Below, piece by piece: positions 29,759-40,066 of a stretch of 64,000 nucleotides of DNA (position 1 is the first letter of the stretch; every line of letters starts with the position of its first letter). The notes under the pieces were generated by a model, which searched no databases, had not been told where the DNA came from, and worked only from the letters and a program-made list of their open reading frames with translations. The stretch is from NCBI RefSeq assembly GCF_025962655.1, contig NZ_JAGFPE010000002.1, forward strand, positions 62,001 through 126,000, written 5' to 3'. The translations under genes and the position numbers were made by a program. The DNA comes from Candidatus Symbiopectobacterium sp. NZEC151. Lineage in GTDB: Bacteria; Pseudomonadota; Gammaproteobacteria; Enterobacterales; Enterobacteriaceae.

Positions 29759-29782
29759 CAGGCTGACGCGGCGGTCAGCCTG
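29759..29782 (-). terminator. Hairpin after the Nudix gene
   Basis: A perfect 9-bp stem (29759-29767/29774-29782), loop of 6 nt, followed on the minus strand by gtattt. It probably ends the tmcA-LOG-Nudix transcript. Confidence 0.55.
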
Positions 29783-29793
29783 TCACCCTGGCC

Positions 29794-30198
29794 TCAAAAC
29801 GCGGCGGCGAGGGGCAATAATTGCTGCTCAGTCAAAGGGGCAAGGCACAGCGCCGTCGGCACTTTTGGGTTGACCCAGACAACTTCGGCGATTTCAGCCG
29901 CCGGTGTCACGCTACTCACACCCTGCACACGGTACACGTCAGCTTCAACAACATACCCAGGCTCATTAACCGCCCGATCGGAAAAATGGCCAAGATACGT
30001 CAGATCCGCTATCGCAACCTGTATCGACAGCTCTTCTTTCAGTTCGCGCACCAGCGCCTGCTCTGCCGTTTCACCGGGTTCCATTTTTCCCCCCGGCTGC
30101 ATAAACGCGGTGGTGCCCTGTTTGCGTACCAACAGACAGGCCCCCGTCGCGTCGGTAATCACGGCAGCGGCGATGCGGATCACACAGGACGTCTCCAT
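29794..30198 (-). CDS. Nudix hydrolase
   Basis: 134 residues. The Nudix box is visible as GGKMEPGETAEQALVRELKEEL starting near residue 36 (family pattern GX5EX7REUXEEXGU, with Ser for the last Gly). It hydrolyses a nucleoside diphosphate linked to another group; the substrate is unknown. It lies 3 bp after the LOG-family gene, so the two are co-transcribed and may act on nucleotides together. It is not present here in E. coli. Confidence 0.88.
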   Translation of the reverse strand: METSCVIRIAAAVITDATGACLLVRKQGTTAFMQPGGKMEPGETAEQALVRELKEELSIQVAIADLTYLGHFSDRAVNEPGYVVEADVYRVQGVSSVTPAAEIAEVVWVNPKVPTALCLAPLTEQQLLPLAAAF

Positions 30199-30201
30199 CG
30201 C

Positions 30202-30783
30202 TCACCCTACCTGACGAAACGCGGGCGTCCACTTGTGCGGCGGCGGCGTATAGGCAGCGAAAACGCGCAGAATATCTTCAATGCTGTCAGAAAACGTGAG
30301 CATATCGGCATAGGGTTGCTTCATAAACCCCTGGCTGACCATAGTGTCGTTCATGGTTTTCAGCGGGTCAAAATAGCCGTTAACATTGAGAAACGCGCAG
30401 GGTTTGTCATGAATCCCCAACTGCGCCCAGGTCCACTGCTCGAAAATCTCTTCCAGCGTCCCCGGACCGCCCGGCATCGCGATAAAACCATCAGCAATCT
30501 GCGCCATTTTGGCTTTACGCTCATGCATGTTTTCAACCACATGCAGCGTGGTCAGACCCGGATGAGAAAGCTCTTGATCGGCCAACAGACGCGGCATGAC
30601 ACCAATCACCTCGCCGCCCTGCGCCAACGCCGCATCCGCGACCGCGCCCATCAATCCCACACGGCCACCGCCGTAAACAATGGCGATACCGGCCTGCGCC
30701 AGGGTTTTGCCCGTCACACGCGCCGCATCAATAAAGGCGGTGTCACTTCCCGCACTCGAACCGCAAAAAATTCCCATCACCAT
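30202..30783 (-). CDS. LOG-family (TIGR00730) nucleotide phosphoribohydrolase
   Basis: 193 residues. The Rossmann-like LOG fold has FCGSSAGSD at the N-terminus, VYGGGRVGLMGAVADA near 36 and the signature PGGPGTLEEIFE near 104. Family members release a free base from nucleoside 5'-monophosphates, in plants activating cytokinins. In a plant-associated bacterium a cytokinin link is possible but not shown. It lies between tmcA and the Nudix gene. Confidence 0.88.
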   Translation of the reverse strand: MVMGIFCGSSAGSDTAFIDAARVTGKTLAQAGIAIVYGGGRVGLMGAVADAALAQGGEVIGVMPRLLADQELSHPGLTTLHVVENMHERKAKMAQIADGFIAMPGGPGTLEEIFEQWTWAQLGIHDKPCAFLNVNGYFDPLKTMNDTMVSQGFMKQPYADMLTFSDSIEDILRVFAAYTPPPHKWTPAFRQVG

Positions 30784-30850
30784 GATATGTCTCTCTTCTC
30801 CATGTCGATTACCTACCTATGCCGGCAAACATCTCCATTCCACCAGGCAT

Positions 30851-32932
30851 TTAATTATTCAGCCGGAAACCACCCGGTTGCGTCCAACGTTGCCAACGCG
30901 CGCAGGCCGCTGCATCAAGCTCGGCCAGTGCCTGAGCCGTCTCCTCACGCCAGCGTTGTAACAGCGCTTTTTTACCGCTTAATGAAAACGATGTCACACC
31001 CCGCTCGGGATCGTGCGGGTACGCATTGAGCTCACGCAATGCGGGCAGCGGCAAACCCGAGCGCGCCAGCAGACGTGTCAATGCGGCAAAGGTCGGCTCC
31101 ATGCCGCGATGCGCAAAAGCAAACCCGGCCAGACTGCACCATTCGGCGTCTTCGAGTTTATCTGGATCCGGTATGGTCTGCGCCAACGGCAGTGCCAAAG
31201 GGATAATGCGGCGCAAGGCAGGCCACGCCTGAGCGAGACGCCGTTCGGCACGCGAGACCAGTTGCCGACCATCCTCGCTGATAGGCAAAATCGCCATCGC
31301 ACTATAGCAGCCACTGCTCGCCTCGCGGTGGCTGCCAATGCGCACCAGCCGAAACCCGCACGCTTGCCAGAATGCCCACAGTTCGGGCTGATAGCCGAAG
31401 CTGACCGACAAAAAATCAATGCCGTCATCGCTCGCGATGTCCCGTTGTGCGGCAATCAGTGCATGACCAATGCGGCTGCGCCGCTGTTGCGCGACAACCG
31501 CGATACGGCTGATACGCCGCGAGCGTAAACAGGGAGCTTGCCACTCATCACCGTGTGCCGCCAATGATTGTGCCACCAGATTGCCGCGCGGGCGACGGCG
31601 GCCCGCCCACACCTCATGCGCTAACGCTGACGACAGGCCACCTTCATCAACCCACCAGGCCACGCCGCACAGTGCGTCGCCCCGCTGGGCACCGTAAAGA
31701 TGCATGCCGGGCGCATCCAACAACCGTCGCAAATCCAGCGGCGAGGTGCGGTAATGCGCGCTGCACAATAAGGCATAATACGAATGCAAACCGGCCGGTT
31801 CGCTCAACCACGCCGCCGCCAGAGGTTTGGTGATAACAGTGGGTAATCTCGCTGTCTCCGGATTCAGGATATCGGCAGCGGTAAACGCGTCTCGAAAAAG
31901 CAGAGCCTGATCCAGAAAACGCTCCAGCGGATCGTTCGCGGCCCAGCGCAGCGGTTGATCCAACGTCAGCATCTCGCACTGCGGCAGCGAGGCGCAAAAT
32001 TTCAGCAGAAAACCACGCCCGGTCCCTTCATACCCTTGCACCGTAGTGAGCATTAACACCCGAGGAAAATGGCTTACCAGCGCCTGCAACACTGACGTCG
32101 GGATCGCCGCCGCCTCATCAATCAACAGCCAGTCGGGCGGCGGCACAGATGACGATTGGCAAAGCGCCAGCAAGGCATCCGGAGACCAAAAGGGCAATGC
32201 TGCATCACTGGATTGTAGCAACTGGGCCGCCGTGTCGCGGGAAGGCGCAGTCACCCAACAGACACCGCTACACTGCGCGGCCAGCATCCCCGCCAGCGTC
32301 GATTTACCGCGCCCGCGCGCGGCGGTAATCACATAGACGCCCGGTGCCGCAGCCTGTAGCCGGGTCAGCAATGCCTGCTGCTGTGGCGTTGGGCCACCGC
32401 TGGCGGGGTGCCACGGTGCACGGGGGGACAGCGCTTTTATTGCGCCATCTTCTCCCTGTCGCCACAGGGTTATCTCTTCGTCCGCCAGCAACTGTTGCTG
32501 AAAATGCCTAATAAAATTTGGCGTAGCTATCGCCTGCGGCTGCTCACTCCAGCGCAGACTATCAGCATCGGGCCGTTGTGCCCACGCTTGCCAGGGCGGG
32601 ACCAGCAGCAGTAGCCAACTGCCCGCACGCAAGGTGCCAGCAACGATCGCCAGCGCTTCCACATCCAGCCCGATGCGGGCATCAAACACGGCATGCTGAT
32701 ACTCCTGCCCCAGCAGCCTTCGCGCCTTGCTAACGGGTATGCTGTCCGGCTGTGCACCGCCCAACCAAAGCCAATCCCCCCGCGTCTGGCGGCACAGCGC
32801 TTGCGCCTGCGTTTGCACCCAGTGCGATTCACCGCTGAGGACCAGCAGGCGACGTGCGCCAACATGCCTCAGCAGCGCAGGAGCGCCGTTCGCATCAGCA
32901 CCGAGCAGGTTTGGGGTGATGAGCTCAGACAT
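30851..32932 (-). CDS. tmcA: tRNA(Met) cytidine acetyltransferase
   Basis: 693 residues from ATG 32932 (a TTG nine codons upstream is possible). It makes N4-acetylcytidine at the wobble base of elongator tRNA-Met using ATP and acetyl-CoA. Seen: the N-terminal DUF1726-like domain, a RecD-like helicase module with Walker A ARGRGKSTLAG near 206 and LLIDEAAAIP near 275, and a GNAT domain with VVAQQRRSRIGHALI near 475. Order ypfH/tmcA follows E. coli apart from the inserted pair. Confidence 0.93.
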   Translation of the reverse strand: MSELITPNLLGADANGAPALLRHVGARRLLVLSGESHWVQTQAQALCRQTRGDWLWLGGAQPDSIPVSKARRLLGQEYQHAVFDARIGLDVEALAIVAGTLRAGSWLLLLVPPWQAWAQRPDADSLRWSEQPQAIATPNFIRHFQQQLLADEEITLWRQGEDGAIKALSPRAPWHPASGGPTPQQQALLTRLQAAAPGVYVITAARGRGKSTLAGMLAAQCSGVCWVTAPSRDTAAQLLQSSDAALPFWSPDALLALCQSSSVPPPDWLLIDEAAAIPTSVLQALVSHFPRVLMLTTVQGYEGTGRGFLLKFCASLPQCEMLTLDQPLRWAANDPLERFLDQALLFRDAFTAADILNPETARLPTVITKPLAAAWLSEPAGLHSYYALLCSAHYRTSPLDLRRLLDAPGMHLYGAQRGDALCGVAWWVDEGGLSSALAHEVWAGRRRPRGNLVAQSLAAHGDEWQAPCLRSRRISRIAVVAQQRRSRIGHALIAAQRDIASDDGIDFLSVSFGYQPELWAFWQACGFRLVRIGSHREASSGCYSAMAILPISEDGRQLVSRAERRLAQAWPALRRIIPLALPLAQTIPDPDKLEDAEWCSLAGFAFAHRGMEPTFAALTRLLARSGLPLPALRELNAYPHDPERGVTSFSLSGKKALLQRWREETAQALAELDAAACARWQRWTQPGGFRLNN

Positions 32933-32945
32933 GCCAATGCCGTTC

Positions 32946-33398
32946 TCAGGATTTGCCAATCAATAGCGAGAGCAGACCTGCCGCAATCAGCGGACCTACC
33001 GGCACGCCACGGAACAACGCCACACCGGCCACGGTGCCAATCAACAATCCCGACACCACGGAAGGCTGATTGCTCATCAGAGAAACACCGCGACCACCGA
33101 GCCAGGAAACCGCAACGCCCACCGCAATCGCTACCAGCGATTTCCAGTTGAGGAACGCCTGAAAGAAGTCATGGGCGCTGATTTTCCCACTGGCAATCGG
33201 GGCCATCACGCCGATAGTCAGAATCAGTATCCCGATGCTCAGTCCATATTTTTCCACCAGCGGGAAATAGCCGTTGAGCGGCGTCAAGCGCACCGCCAGC
33301 AACGCCAACATCGCCCAGGTGACCGTCATGTTGTGGCTGATAATACCCAGTCCCGCCAGGCCAAGCAGGATCAGAAGCGTGGGATCGAAAGAAGTCAT
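32946..33398 (-). CDS. yeaL: YeaL (DUF441/UPF0756) membrane protein
   Basis: 150 residues, four hydrophobic segments. It aligns throughout with E. coli Yea[52 protein letters not shown] and [19 protein letters not shown]. It is of unknown function. In E. coli yeaL is elsewhere; here it replaces ypfJ between purC and tmcA. Confidence 0.93.
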   Translation of the reverse strand: MTSFDPTLLILLGLAGLGIISHNMTVTWAMLALLAVRLTPLNGYFPLVEKYGLSIGILILTIGVMAPIASGKISAHDFFQAFLNWKSLVAIAVGVAVSWLGGRGVSLMSNQPSVVSGLLIGTVAGVALFRGVPVGPLIAAGLLSLLIGKS

Positions 33399-33509
33399 GA
33401 GGAAGGGGGTTCCTGCTATGCTGGAGTCAAGTTATCGGTTTCATTCAAGACTCAGATGATAGCACTGTTTTGGCACGGCCCATTAGCCCAATACCCCTAT
33501 TGGTAAGGG

Positions 33510-33546
33510 TAAACTGTCATTCTCCGCTTAGCGCAGAGAATGACAG
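33510..33546 (-). terminator. Terminator of purC
   Basis: A perfect 11-bp stem (33514-33524/33536-33546) with an 11-nt loop. On the minus strand it is followed by tttaccctt. Confidence 0.65.
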
Positions 33547-33590
33547 GCAACGGCACACGCGTTACGCTTAACACGAAAACGATTGCGCGG

Positions 33591-34304
33591 TTAGTCTAAT
33601 TTTACGCCAAGACGGTGTGCAACTTCTTCATAGGCTTCAATCAAACCACCCAGACTTTGACGGAAACGGTCTTTGTCCATCTTGTTCAGGGTTTGCTTGT
33701 CCCACAGGCGGCTGCCGTCCGGAGAGAACTCATCACCCAGTACCACTTCACCTTTGAACAATCCGAATTCCAGTTTGAAATCCACCAGTATCAGGCCCGC
33801 GTCATCAAACAGCTTGCTCAGCACCTCGTTGGCTTTGTAGCTCAGTGCTTTCATGCGTGCCAGGTGGGTTTCATTCACCCAACCGAAGGTTTTGCAGTAA
33901 GACTCATTCACCATCGGGTCGTGCAGGGCGTCATTTTTCAGGAACAGGTCAAACAGCGGCGGGTTCAGGGTAATGCCCTCTTCCACACCCAGGCGTTTCA
34001 CCAGTGAACCGGCAGCACGGTTACGCACCACGCACTCTACCGGTACCATCTCCAGCTTTTTCACCAGCACTTCGTTGTCGGACAGCAACTTGACCATTTG
34101 CGTCGGGATGCCCGCTTCTTCCAGTTTGCTCATGATGAAATGGTTGAACTTGTTGTTCACCATGCCTTTACGATCAAACTGTTCAATGCGCGCGCCATCA
34201 CCGGCTGACGTATCATTGCGAAACTCCAGCACCAGCAGATCGGGATCTTCAGTGGTGTAGACCGTTTTCGCTTTTCCGCGATACAACTCAGCTAGCTTTT
34301 GCAT
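33591..34304 (-). CDS. purC: Phosphoribosylaminoimidazole-succinocarboxamide synthase
   Basis: 237 residues, the E. coli length. It joins aspartate to CAIR in purine synthesis. Seen: [19 protein letters not shown] at the N-terminus, [13 protein letters not shown] near 86, and DFKLEFG...[12 protein letters not shown] near 175-200. A 327-bp spacer with an enlarged ERIC separates it from bamC. I did not find a clear PurR operator immediately upstream. Confidence 0.97.
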   Translation of the reverse strand: MQKLAELYRGKAKTVYTTEDPDLLVLEFRNDTSAGDGARIEQFDRKGMVNNKFNHFIMSKLEEAGIPTQMVKLLSDNEVLVKKLEMVPVECVVRNRAAGSLVKRLGVEEGITLNPPLFDLFLKNDALHDPMVNESYCKTFGWVNETHLARMKALSYKANEVLSKLFDDAGLILVDFKLEFGLFKGEVVLGDEFSPDGSRLWDKQTLNKMDKDRFRQSLGGLIEAYEEVAHRLGVKLD

Positions 34305-34363
34305 CTTTTATTACTCCACACAGTTGTGGGCCACCGACCACGGGCCCGATGATTTAATACTGA

Positions 34364-34564
34364 TATACCCGTCATACTTCACGTTGCAGGTGCGTTGGTT
34401 GCGCTCGTTATTCGGCCCATCCCTGGGCCTCACCTCTAGCGAGGCCGCCGCAAGCGGCGTTCAAATCTGCTCCCGGCAGATTTGTCACCCGAATCACTTA
34501 CCTGAGTAAGCTCATCGGACTCCTTCGCTTGCCGCCTTCCTGCAACGCGAATTATTTAGGGTAT
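34364..34564 (-). repeat. Enlarged ERIC element (about 201 bp) with a hairpin-rich insert
   Basis: Both ends and the flanks match ERIC in reverse orientation (tatacccgtcatacttc ... aattatttagggtata). About 74 bp is inserted at the centre and forms three hairpins in a row: 34414-34429, 34444-34458 and 34463-34483. ERICs with internal insertions of about 70 bp are known in Yersinia and related genera. Confidence 0.88.
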
Positions 34565-34595
34565 AAATAACAAAATTACCGGCATTCGCCGGGCC

Positions 34596-34627
34596 GAATA
34601 AAGAAGGGCCGGAGGTGACCGGCCCTT
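34596..34627 (-). terminator. Rho-independent terminator of bamC
   Basis: A 9-bp GC-rich stem (34604-34612/34619-34627) followed on the minus strand by cttctttatt, 4 bp after the bamC stop. Confidence 0.8.
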
Positions 34628-34631
34628 GCTG

Positions 34632-35669
34632 TTAGTGGCTGAGCGCCGCCTGGAAGACGGCGACAAGCGCGTCGTTTTTCGACTGGCTGAGCGTATGCCC
34701 TTTCGCGTCGATAAACTGCAACGTACTGCGGTTACCCAGATCGCCAACCTGCAATTTGTAATCGCCGTTGGTCAATTCAGGGTCTTTCGCCCCCAGACGT
34801 TCCCAGGCGCTGCTGCCCGGTGCTTTGTAGGTCAGCGCGATAGAGCCTTGTGGACGGCTACGATCGTTGACCTTCATGCCGACTTTTTCCAGCGCGGCAG
34901 GAAGACGATCCCAGACCACCGAATAAGGGCCACGCACCACCAGCAACGGCAGACCGCTGTCATCGGCACCGCTCAGCACGTCCAGCGTACCAACCGCGCG
35001 ATTGACCTGTGCATTTTCACGCGCAGCCGCCTGTTTTTCCAATGCCTCTGACAGGGTATTGGCCATCAGACTGGTGTAACGTTGCACCTGAAGCGTTTCT
35101 GCCACCGGCGTGTTTTGCACTTCGAGGCCGAGCAGTTTCACCACAACCGCGACCTGATACCCTTGAGGTTGCACGGAGATCTGATAACGCGCACGGTACG
35201 GCACACTTTCATCGTCACGCGGCCAGAAGATCCAATCGGTGGTCAGCGTCTGCGTAGCATCCTGACGGCTGGCAATCACATAGCCCTTGTCCTGAACGAT
35301 TTGCACCACCTGCGGCCACAGACGGTTCGCCTGCGCGCTGTTTTCGATCAGCAAGGTGGCTGTATCACCCGAAATTTGCGTGCGCGATCCGCTTAACAAC
35401 GCCAATGGCTGGAGAGGAGGACGAATATCTAACGCTTTACCCAGTTCACCGGTTGATGCGGCTGCCGGGATCTCGTAATCCCCATTCTGCACCGGAAGGA
35501 TCATTCCCGCCGGTGCCACTAACGTCCTCGGTTGCGGCGCTTTCAAATAGGATTCGTCGCCGCTGACCTGACGTTTGTGACGCTGATCGCTAGAACACGC
35601 TGCTAACAGCATAACCAGCGACAAACCAACCACTTTTGCCACCATGGACTTTTGCACTGAAGAAGTCAT
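34632..35669 (-). CDS. bamC: Outer-membrane assembly lipoprotein BamC
   Basis: 345 residues from ATG 35669, which follows AGGGAG; a TTG one codon earlier is less likely. Lipoprotein signal with lipobox LLAAC, Cys25. An unstructured segment that contacts BamD is followed by two helix-grip domains (about 95-215 and 225-345). BamC is an accessory part of the BAM complex that inserts beta-barrels in the outer membrane. It is coupled to dapA, which lies 16 bp upstream. Confidence 0.95.
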   Translation of the reverse strand: MTSSVQKSMVAKVVGLSLVMLLAACSSDQRHKRQVSGDESYLKAPQPRTLVAPAGMILPVQNGDYEIPAAASTGELGKALDIRPPLQPLALLSGSRTQISGDTATLLIENSAQANRLWPQVVQIVQDKGYVIASRQDATQTLTTDWIFWPRDDESVPYRARYQISVQPQGYQVAVVVKLLGLEVQNTPVAETLQVQRYTSLMANTLSEALEKQAAARENAQVNRAVGTLDVLSGADDSGLPLLVVRGPYSVVWDRLPAALEKVGMKVNDRSRPQGSIALTYKAPGSSAWERLGAKDPELTNGDYKLQVGDLGNRSTLQFIDAKGHTLSQSKNDALVAVFQAALSH

Positions 35670-35685
35670 CAAATCTCCCTAAGGG

Positions 35686-36564
35686 TTACTGCAAACCAGC
35701 TTGCTTCAATGCGCGCTCCATCACTGCCCGACCGGCGTCAGTCAGCGGCGTCATCGGCAAGCGAAGCGTATCGGTCGCCATCAATCCTAATGCCTTGCAT
35801 GCCCATTTCACCGGGATCGGATTAGGTTCAACAAATAATTTCTGATGCAGTGGCATCAGGCGCTGATTCAAACGGCGCGCCGCAGCGAAATCACCTTGCG
35901 CCGCCAGTGCGCACAGCTGTGCCATTTCCCGTGCCGCGATGTTCGCCGTCACGGAAATCACGCCGCGACCACCGAGTTGCATAAAATCCAGGCTGCTGGC
36001 GTCATCACCGCTCAGCAAAATGAATTTATCATCAACCAACTCTTGGATCTGACTCACACGGCTTAAGTTCCCGGTAGCTTCCTTCACCGCAACAATATTT
36101 TTTACTTCGGAAAGGCGGGCGATGGTTTCCGGCAGCATGTCGCAACCGGTACGCGACGGTACGTTATACAGAATCTGCGGTAAATCGGTGTGTTCAGCGA
36201 TCGCTTTAAAATGCTGGAACAACCCTTCCTGCGTCGGGCGGTTGTAGTAAGGGGTTACCGTCAGGCAGCCCACTACGCCAGTACCGTGAAAACGTTTGGT
36301 GAGAGAGATGGCTTCCGACGTCGCATTGGCACCCGTTCCGGCTATCACCGGGATACGTCCGTCTGCCAGTTCCAGCGTCATCATCACCACATCGCCGTGT
36401 TCATCGTGGCTCAAGGTGGCGGACTCTCCGGTGGTTCCGACGGACACTATCCCCGCAGTTCCGCTAGCAACATGATAATCAACAAGTTTTTTTAAGCTCG
36501 CACGATCGACGGCTCCGTTGTCGTCCATCGGCGTAACCAGTGCAACAATACTTCCCGTAAACAT
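35686..36564 (-). CDS. dapA: 4-hydroxy-tetrahydrodipicolinate synthase
   Basis: 292 residues, the E. coli length. It condenses pyruvate with aspartate semialdehyde, the first step toward diaminopimelate and lysine. The TIM barrel shows GTTGESATL near 43, the catalytic Tyr in LYNVPSRTG near 133, and the Schiff-base Lys in [10 protein letters not shown] near 161. GGAGGGGA precedes the ATG. It diverges from gcvR. Confidence 0.97.
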   Translation of the reverse strand: MFTGSIVALVTPMDDNGAVDRASLKKLVDYHVASGTAGIVSVGTTGESATLSHDEHGDVVMMTLELADGRIPVIAGTGANATSEAISLTKRFHGTGVVGCLTVTPYYNRPTQEGLFQHFKAIAEHTDLPQILYNVPSRTGCDMLPETIARLSEVKNIVAVKEATGNLSRVSQIQELVDDKFILLSGDDASSLDFMQLGGRGVISVTANIAAREMAQLCALAAQGDFAAARRLNQRLMPLHQKLFVEPNPIPVKWACKALGLMATDTLRLPMTPLTDAGRAVMERALKQAGLQ

Positions 36565-36787
36565 TCGCCATCCCCTCCAAAAACAAGTTCTTCATGGTAC
36601 TTTTGACTTCACTGCAAAAGCAAGCGCGCAACCGCGTTGTCGGCGTCTGACATGCGGTTTTTTTCTTTCTGCATGCCGCGACTGACGACGGCGCGGGAAA
36701 ACGCACCCAGAACACACTCAAAATTGCCCCAGACAATTTTTTGTGTTTACCATGTTACTCTCAACCCGATGCAGAGGAAGCAAGATT

Positions 36788-37357
36788 TTGCCGAGCCAAC
36801 AAGAACACTCTCTGGTTATCACCGCCCTCGGCGTCGACCGCCCTGGGATTGTGAACGCCATCACACGTCACGTCAGTAGCTGTGGCTGTAACATTGAAGA
36901 TAGTCGTCTTGCGATGCTGGGCAAAGAGTTCACGTTCATCATGCTGCTGTCGGGAAGCTGGAACGCCATTACGCTGATCGAATCCACGCTGCCGCTCAAA
37001 GGGGCGGAAATGGAATTATTGATCGTGATGAAACGCACCGAGTCTCAGGCTCGCCCACCAATGCCCTCGACGGTATGGGTCAAAGTTGAACTGGCGGATT
37101 CACCGCATATCATCGAACGCTTTACCGCCCTGTTTGACGCCCATCACATGAACATTGCGGAGCTGGTTTCAAAAACGCAGCCCGCTACCAGTGGACATCC
37201 GTCAACGTTATATATTCAAATCACCGCACACAGCCCTGAAACGCTTAATGGCGCAATTATTGAGCCAGCCTTTCATCAGCTATGTACAGAACTGCACGCA
37301 CAAGGCAGTATTAGCGTCGTGAACTATCCACAGCATGAAGAGAAAGATGGAGAGTAG
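36788..37357 (+). CDS. gcvR: Glycine cleavage system regulator GcvR
   Basis: 189 residues from TTG 36788, which gives MPSQQEHSLVITALG in register with the E. coli N-terminus and has AGAGGAAG upstream; ATG 36743 would add 15 unconserved residues. Two ACT domains: ALGVDRPGIVNAITRHVSSCGCNIEDSRL, then a second near residue 95. GcvR binds GcvA and blocks activation of gcvTHP when glycine is low. The stop overlaps the region of the bcp start. Confidence 0.93.
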   Translation: MPSQQEHSLVITALGVDRPGIVNAITRHVSSCGCNIEDSRLAMLGKEFTFIMLLSGSWNAITLIESTLPLKGAEMELLIVMKRTESQARPPMPSTVWVKVELADSPHIIERFTALFDAHHMNIAELVSKTQPATSGHPSTLYIQITAHSPETLNGAIIEPAFHQLCTELHAQGSISVVNYPQHEEKDGE

Positions 37358-37359
37358 TG

Positions 37360-37827
37360 ATGAACACACTGAAAGCCGGTGATACCGCACCGAAATTTAG
37401 CTTGCCCGACCAGGATGGCGAACAAGTAAATTTAACCGACTTCCAGGGACAAAAAGTGTTGGTCTATTTTTACCCTAAAGCGATGACGCCGGGATGTACC
37501 GTGCAAGCCTGTGGTTTGCGCGACAACATGGACGATCTAAAGAAACATGGCGTGGAAGTGCTGGGTATCAGCACCGACAAACCGGAAAAACTGTCTCGCT
37601 TTGCGGAAAAAGAGCTGCTGAACTTTACGTTGTTGTCCGACGAAGATCATCAGATCTCACAAGCCTTCGGCGTGTGGGGCGAAAAGACGTTTATGGGAAA
37701 AACCTACGACGGTATTCACCGCATCAGCTTTTTGATTGGTGAAGACGGTAACGTGGCGCATGTGTTCGATGATTTCAAAACCAGCGATCACCACGATATC
37801 GTACTGAACTATCTGAAAAGCGCCTGA
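37360..37827 (+). CDS. bcp: Thiol peroxidase Bcp
   Basis: 155 residues from ATG 37360; a GTG sits one codon earlier. Peroxiredoxin that reduces hydroperoxides with thioredoxin. The peroxidatic Cys46 and resolving Cys51 are in TPGCTVQACGLRD, as in E. coli Bcp. It is 2 bp from gcvR, so it is co-transcribed, as in E. coli. Confidence 0.96.
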   Translation: MNTLKAGDTAPKFSLPDQDGEQVNLTDFQGQKVLVYFYPKAMTPGCTVQACGLRDNMDDLKKHGVEVLGISTDKPEKLSRFAEKELLNFTLLSDEDHQISQAFGVWGEKTFMGKTYDGIHRISFLIGEDGNVAHVFDDFKTSDHHDIVLNYLKSA

Positions 37828-38034
37828 CCGCGCGTTAGGTATCCACCGGCACCGCTAGGGTGTCGGTGTTTTTGCATTGCCCTGATTCACACTGCGCGCA
37901 TTCTTGTGCTTGCTGTTTTTTGCACGGCGCGCTGTTATGCTGCACTTTTCCCGCATTCCACTTTGCATGCTCCCTCCGCGCTGGCTAAGATAGGCGCTAA
38001 TCGCTTTTACCGTGCAGTCGAGAAGGTCCCACTC

Positions 38035-39564
38035 ATGGTCTTCAATTGGTTAGGTGCTGAACGTCCTCGCATTACCGCTCCGGCAGGCAAGACGTTTCTG
38101 CGTGGATTCAGAGTAAAGAAAACCCTGACTGCGTTGCTGTTCGGCGCAATGCTGAGCGGCGTCGCGGCGCCGGTGGCTGCGGATATGCAGGATCAGCTTC
38201 CTGATATTGGCACCACTGCGGGCGGTACGCTCAGTATCAATCAAGAAATTGCCATGGGTGATTTCTACCTCAGGCAAATGCGCGGCGGTGCGCCGCTGAT
38301 TGACGATCCGCTGCTGGTACAATACATCAACCAACTGGGCCAGCGCTTAGTCAAAAGCGCCAACTCGGTGCGCACGCCTTTTCACTTCTTCATCATTCGC
38401 AACGATGAGCTGAACGCCTTCGCCTTCTTCGGCGGCAACGTGGTTATCCATTCAGCCTTGTTCCGCTACGCGGAAAACGAAAGCGAACTGGCCTCGGTGC
38501 TGGCGCATGAAATTTCGCACGTCACCCAACGCCATCTGGCGCGCGCCATGGAATCACAGCAGCGCAGCGCCCCGCTCACCTGGGTAGGTGCATTGGGTTC
38601 CATTCTGCTGGCAATGGCAAATCCGCAGGTGGGGATGGCAGCCCTGAGCGGCACCTTGGCGGGCGCGCAGCAGGGGATTATCAGCTTCACCCAGTCCAAC
38701 GAACAGGAAGCCGATCGCATTGGCCTACAGGTGTTGCAGCGTGCCGGGTTCGATCCGCAGGCGATGCCTAACTTTATGCAAAAATTGGCCGACCAATCAC
38801 GCTACGCCACCAAGCCGCCGGAGATGCTGCTGACACACCCATTACCGGAGAGCCGCCTGGCCGATGCCCGCAACCGCGCCAACCAGATGCGTCCAGCCCC
38901 CACCCAGTCCTCACAGGATTTTCTGTTTGCCAAGATGCGCGCGCTGTCTATGTACAGCACCGCCTATAAGGCCACCGCAGATGAAACCATCGATAACTGG
39001 TTAAAAGGCAATGTGCGCGAGCAGCTTGCCGCACAGTATGGCAAAGCGGTGCGTGCCTATGAAGAGAAGAAATATGACGATGCCCGCGCCGTGCTTCAGC
39101 CGTTGCTGGATAAAACCCCAGACAGCCCCTGGTTTCTCGATCTGATGACGGATATCGATCTGGCGCAAAACAAAGCCGCGCAGGCCATCGCCCGGTTACA
39201 AAAAGCGCCGGGAGCCCAAAACAACCCGGTACTGCAATTGAACCTGGCTAACGCCTATGTCACGGGCGGTCAGGCCGCGGCAGCCAGCCGCCTGCTCTAC
39301 CGTTATACCTACGCCAATCCGGGCGATCCCAACGGCTGGTCGCTGCTGGCGCAGGCCTCTGCCGCACAGGGCATGCGCGCCGAAGAGCTTGCCGCGCGCG
39401 GAGAGGAGTTGGCGCTATCCGGAAAACTGGATCAGGCAATCGGTCTGTTCAGCAATGCCAGCTCGCTGAGTAAACTCGGCAGTCTGGAGCAGGCGCGCTA
39501 CGATGCCCGCATTGACCAGTTACGCCAGTTACAGCAACGCTTCCGTCAGTTTGAAAAATCCTGA
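38035..39564 (+). CDS. bepA: Outer-membrane beta-barrel assembly protease BepA
   Basis: 509 residues from ATG 38035, with GAAGG upstream. A signal peptide ([25 protein letters not shown]) begins about 33 residues in, so the N-terminus is longer than in E. coli (487) and the true start may lie further in. Periplasmic M48 zinc protease: HEISH (HEXXH) near residue 158 and the zinc Glu in NEQEADR near 224, then TPR repeats (about 330-480). It degrades or assists misassembled LptD and other barrels. Confidence 0.92.
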   Translation: MVFNWLGAERPRITAPAGKTFLRGFRVKKTLTALLFGAMLSGVAAPVAADMQDQLPDIGTTAGGTLSINQEIAMGDFYLRQMRGGAPLIDDPLLVQYINQLGQRLVKSANSVRTPFHFFIIRNDELNAFAFFGGNVVIHSALFRYAENESELASVLAHEISHVTQRHLARAMESQQRSAPLTWVGALGSILLAMANPQVGMAALSGTLAGAQQGIISFTQSNEQEADRIGLQVLQRAGFDPQAMPNFMQKLADQSRYATKPPEMLLTHPLPESRLADARNRANQMRPAPTQSSQDFLFAKMRALSMYSTAYKATADETIDNWLKGNVREQLAAQYGKAVRAYEEKKYDDARAVLQPLLDKTPDSPWFLDLMTDIDLAQNKAAQAIARLQKAPGAQNNPVLQLNLANAYVTGGQAAAASRLLYRYTYANPGDPNGWSLLAQASAAQGMRAEELAARGEELALSGKLDQAIGLFSNASSLSKLGSLEQARYDARIDQLRQLQQRFRQFEKS

Positions 39565-39691
39565 TATACCCTAAATAATTCGAGTTACAGGAAGGCGGCA
39601 AGCGAATGAATCCCGATGAGCTTACTCAGGTAAGTGATTCGGGTGAATGAGTGCAGCCAACGCACCTGCAACTTGAAGTATGACGGGTATA
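39565..39691 (+). repeat. ERIC element (127 bp)
   Basis: A full-length ERIC, tataccctaaataatt to tgacgggtata, in the same orientation as the copy at 12366-12492 and differing from it at only a few positions. It fills almost the whole gap between bepA and yfgD and ends 18 bp before the yfgD start. Confidence 0.93.
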
Positions 39692-39709
39692 AACAGCAAG
39701 GAACAGTCC

Positions 39710-40066
39710 ATGTCACATGATATCGTTATTTATCACAACCCGCGCTGCTCCAAGAGCCGTGAAACGCTGGCGCTGTTGCAGCAACACGGCGTTACGCCGC
39801 GCGTGGTGATGTATCTGGATACGCCACCGGATGCCGCACAGATTCGTCAACTGTTATCACAGTTGGGCTTTAGCAGCGCACGTGAATTAATGCGCCAGAA
39901 AGAAGCGTTGTACCGCGAATTAAACCTGTCGGATTCGACGTTGAGTGAAACACAGCTGATTACTGCACTGATTGAGCATCCCACGCTGATTGAGCGCCCA
40001 ATCGTGATCAATGGTGAACGGGCACGTATCGGCCGTCCACCGGAGCAGGTGCTGGCGCTGTTATAG
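39710..40066 (+). CDS. yfgD: ArsC-family arsenate reductase-like YfgD
   Basis: 118 residues from ATG 39710. Glutaredoxin-linked ArsC fold with HNPRCSKSR near residue 9 (active-site Cys), then [18 protein letters not shown] near 94, which includes the arsenate-binding Arg region. Position next to hda matches E. coli yfgD. There is no ars operon here, so the physiological substrate is uncertain. Its stop overlaps the hda stop. Confidence 0.9.
   Translation: MSHDIVIYHNPRCSKSRETLALLQQHGVTPRVVMYLDTPPDAAQIRQLLSQLGFSSARELMRQKEALYRELNLSDSTLSETQLITALIEHPTLIERPIVINGERARIGRPPEQVLALL

Larger units (their letters stand above)
34305..34631. other. Intergenic region bamC/purC
   Basis: 327 bp between two leftward genes. 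Most of it is the enlarged ERIC at 34364-34564. The rest is the bamC terminator and a short stretch that should hold the purC promoter. Confidence 0.7.

Noticed and set aside
29821-31029. A 402-codon plus-strand frame across the Nudix and LOG genes
   Set aside because: The minus strand here encodes two proteins with intact Nudix and LOG signatures. The plus frame is Arg/His-rich with no domain and no ribosome-binding site, as expected of an antisense shadow in GC-rich DNA.
34305-34365. A PurR operator upstream of purC
   Set aside because: No sequence close to ANGCAANCGNTTNCNT was found between purC and the ERIC. Partial matches inside the ERIC belong to the repeat.
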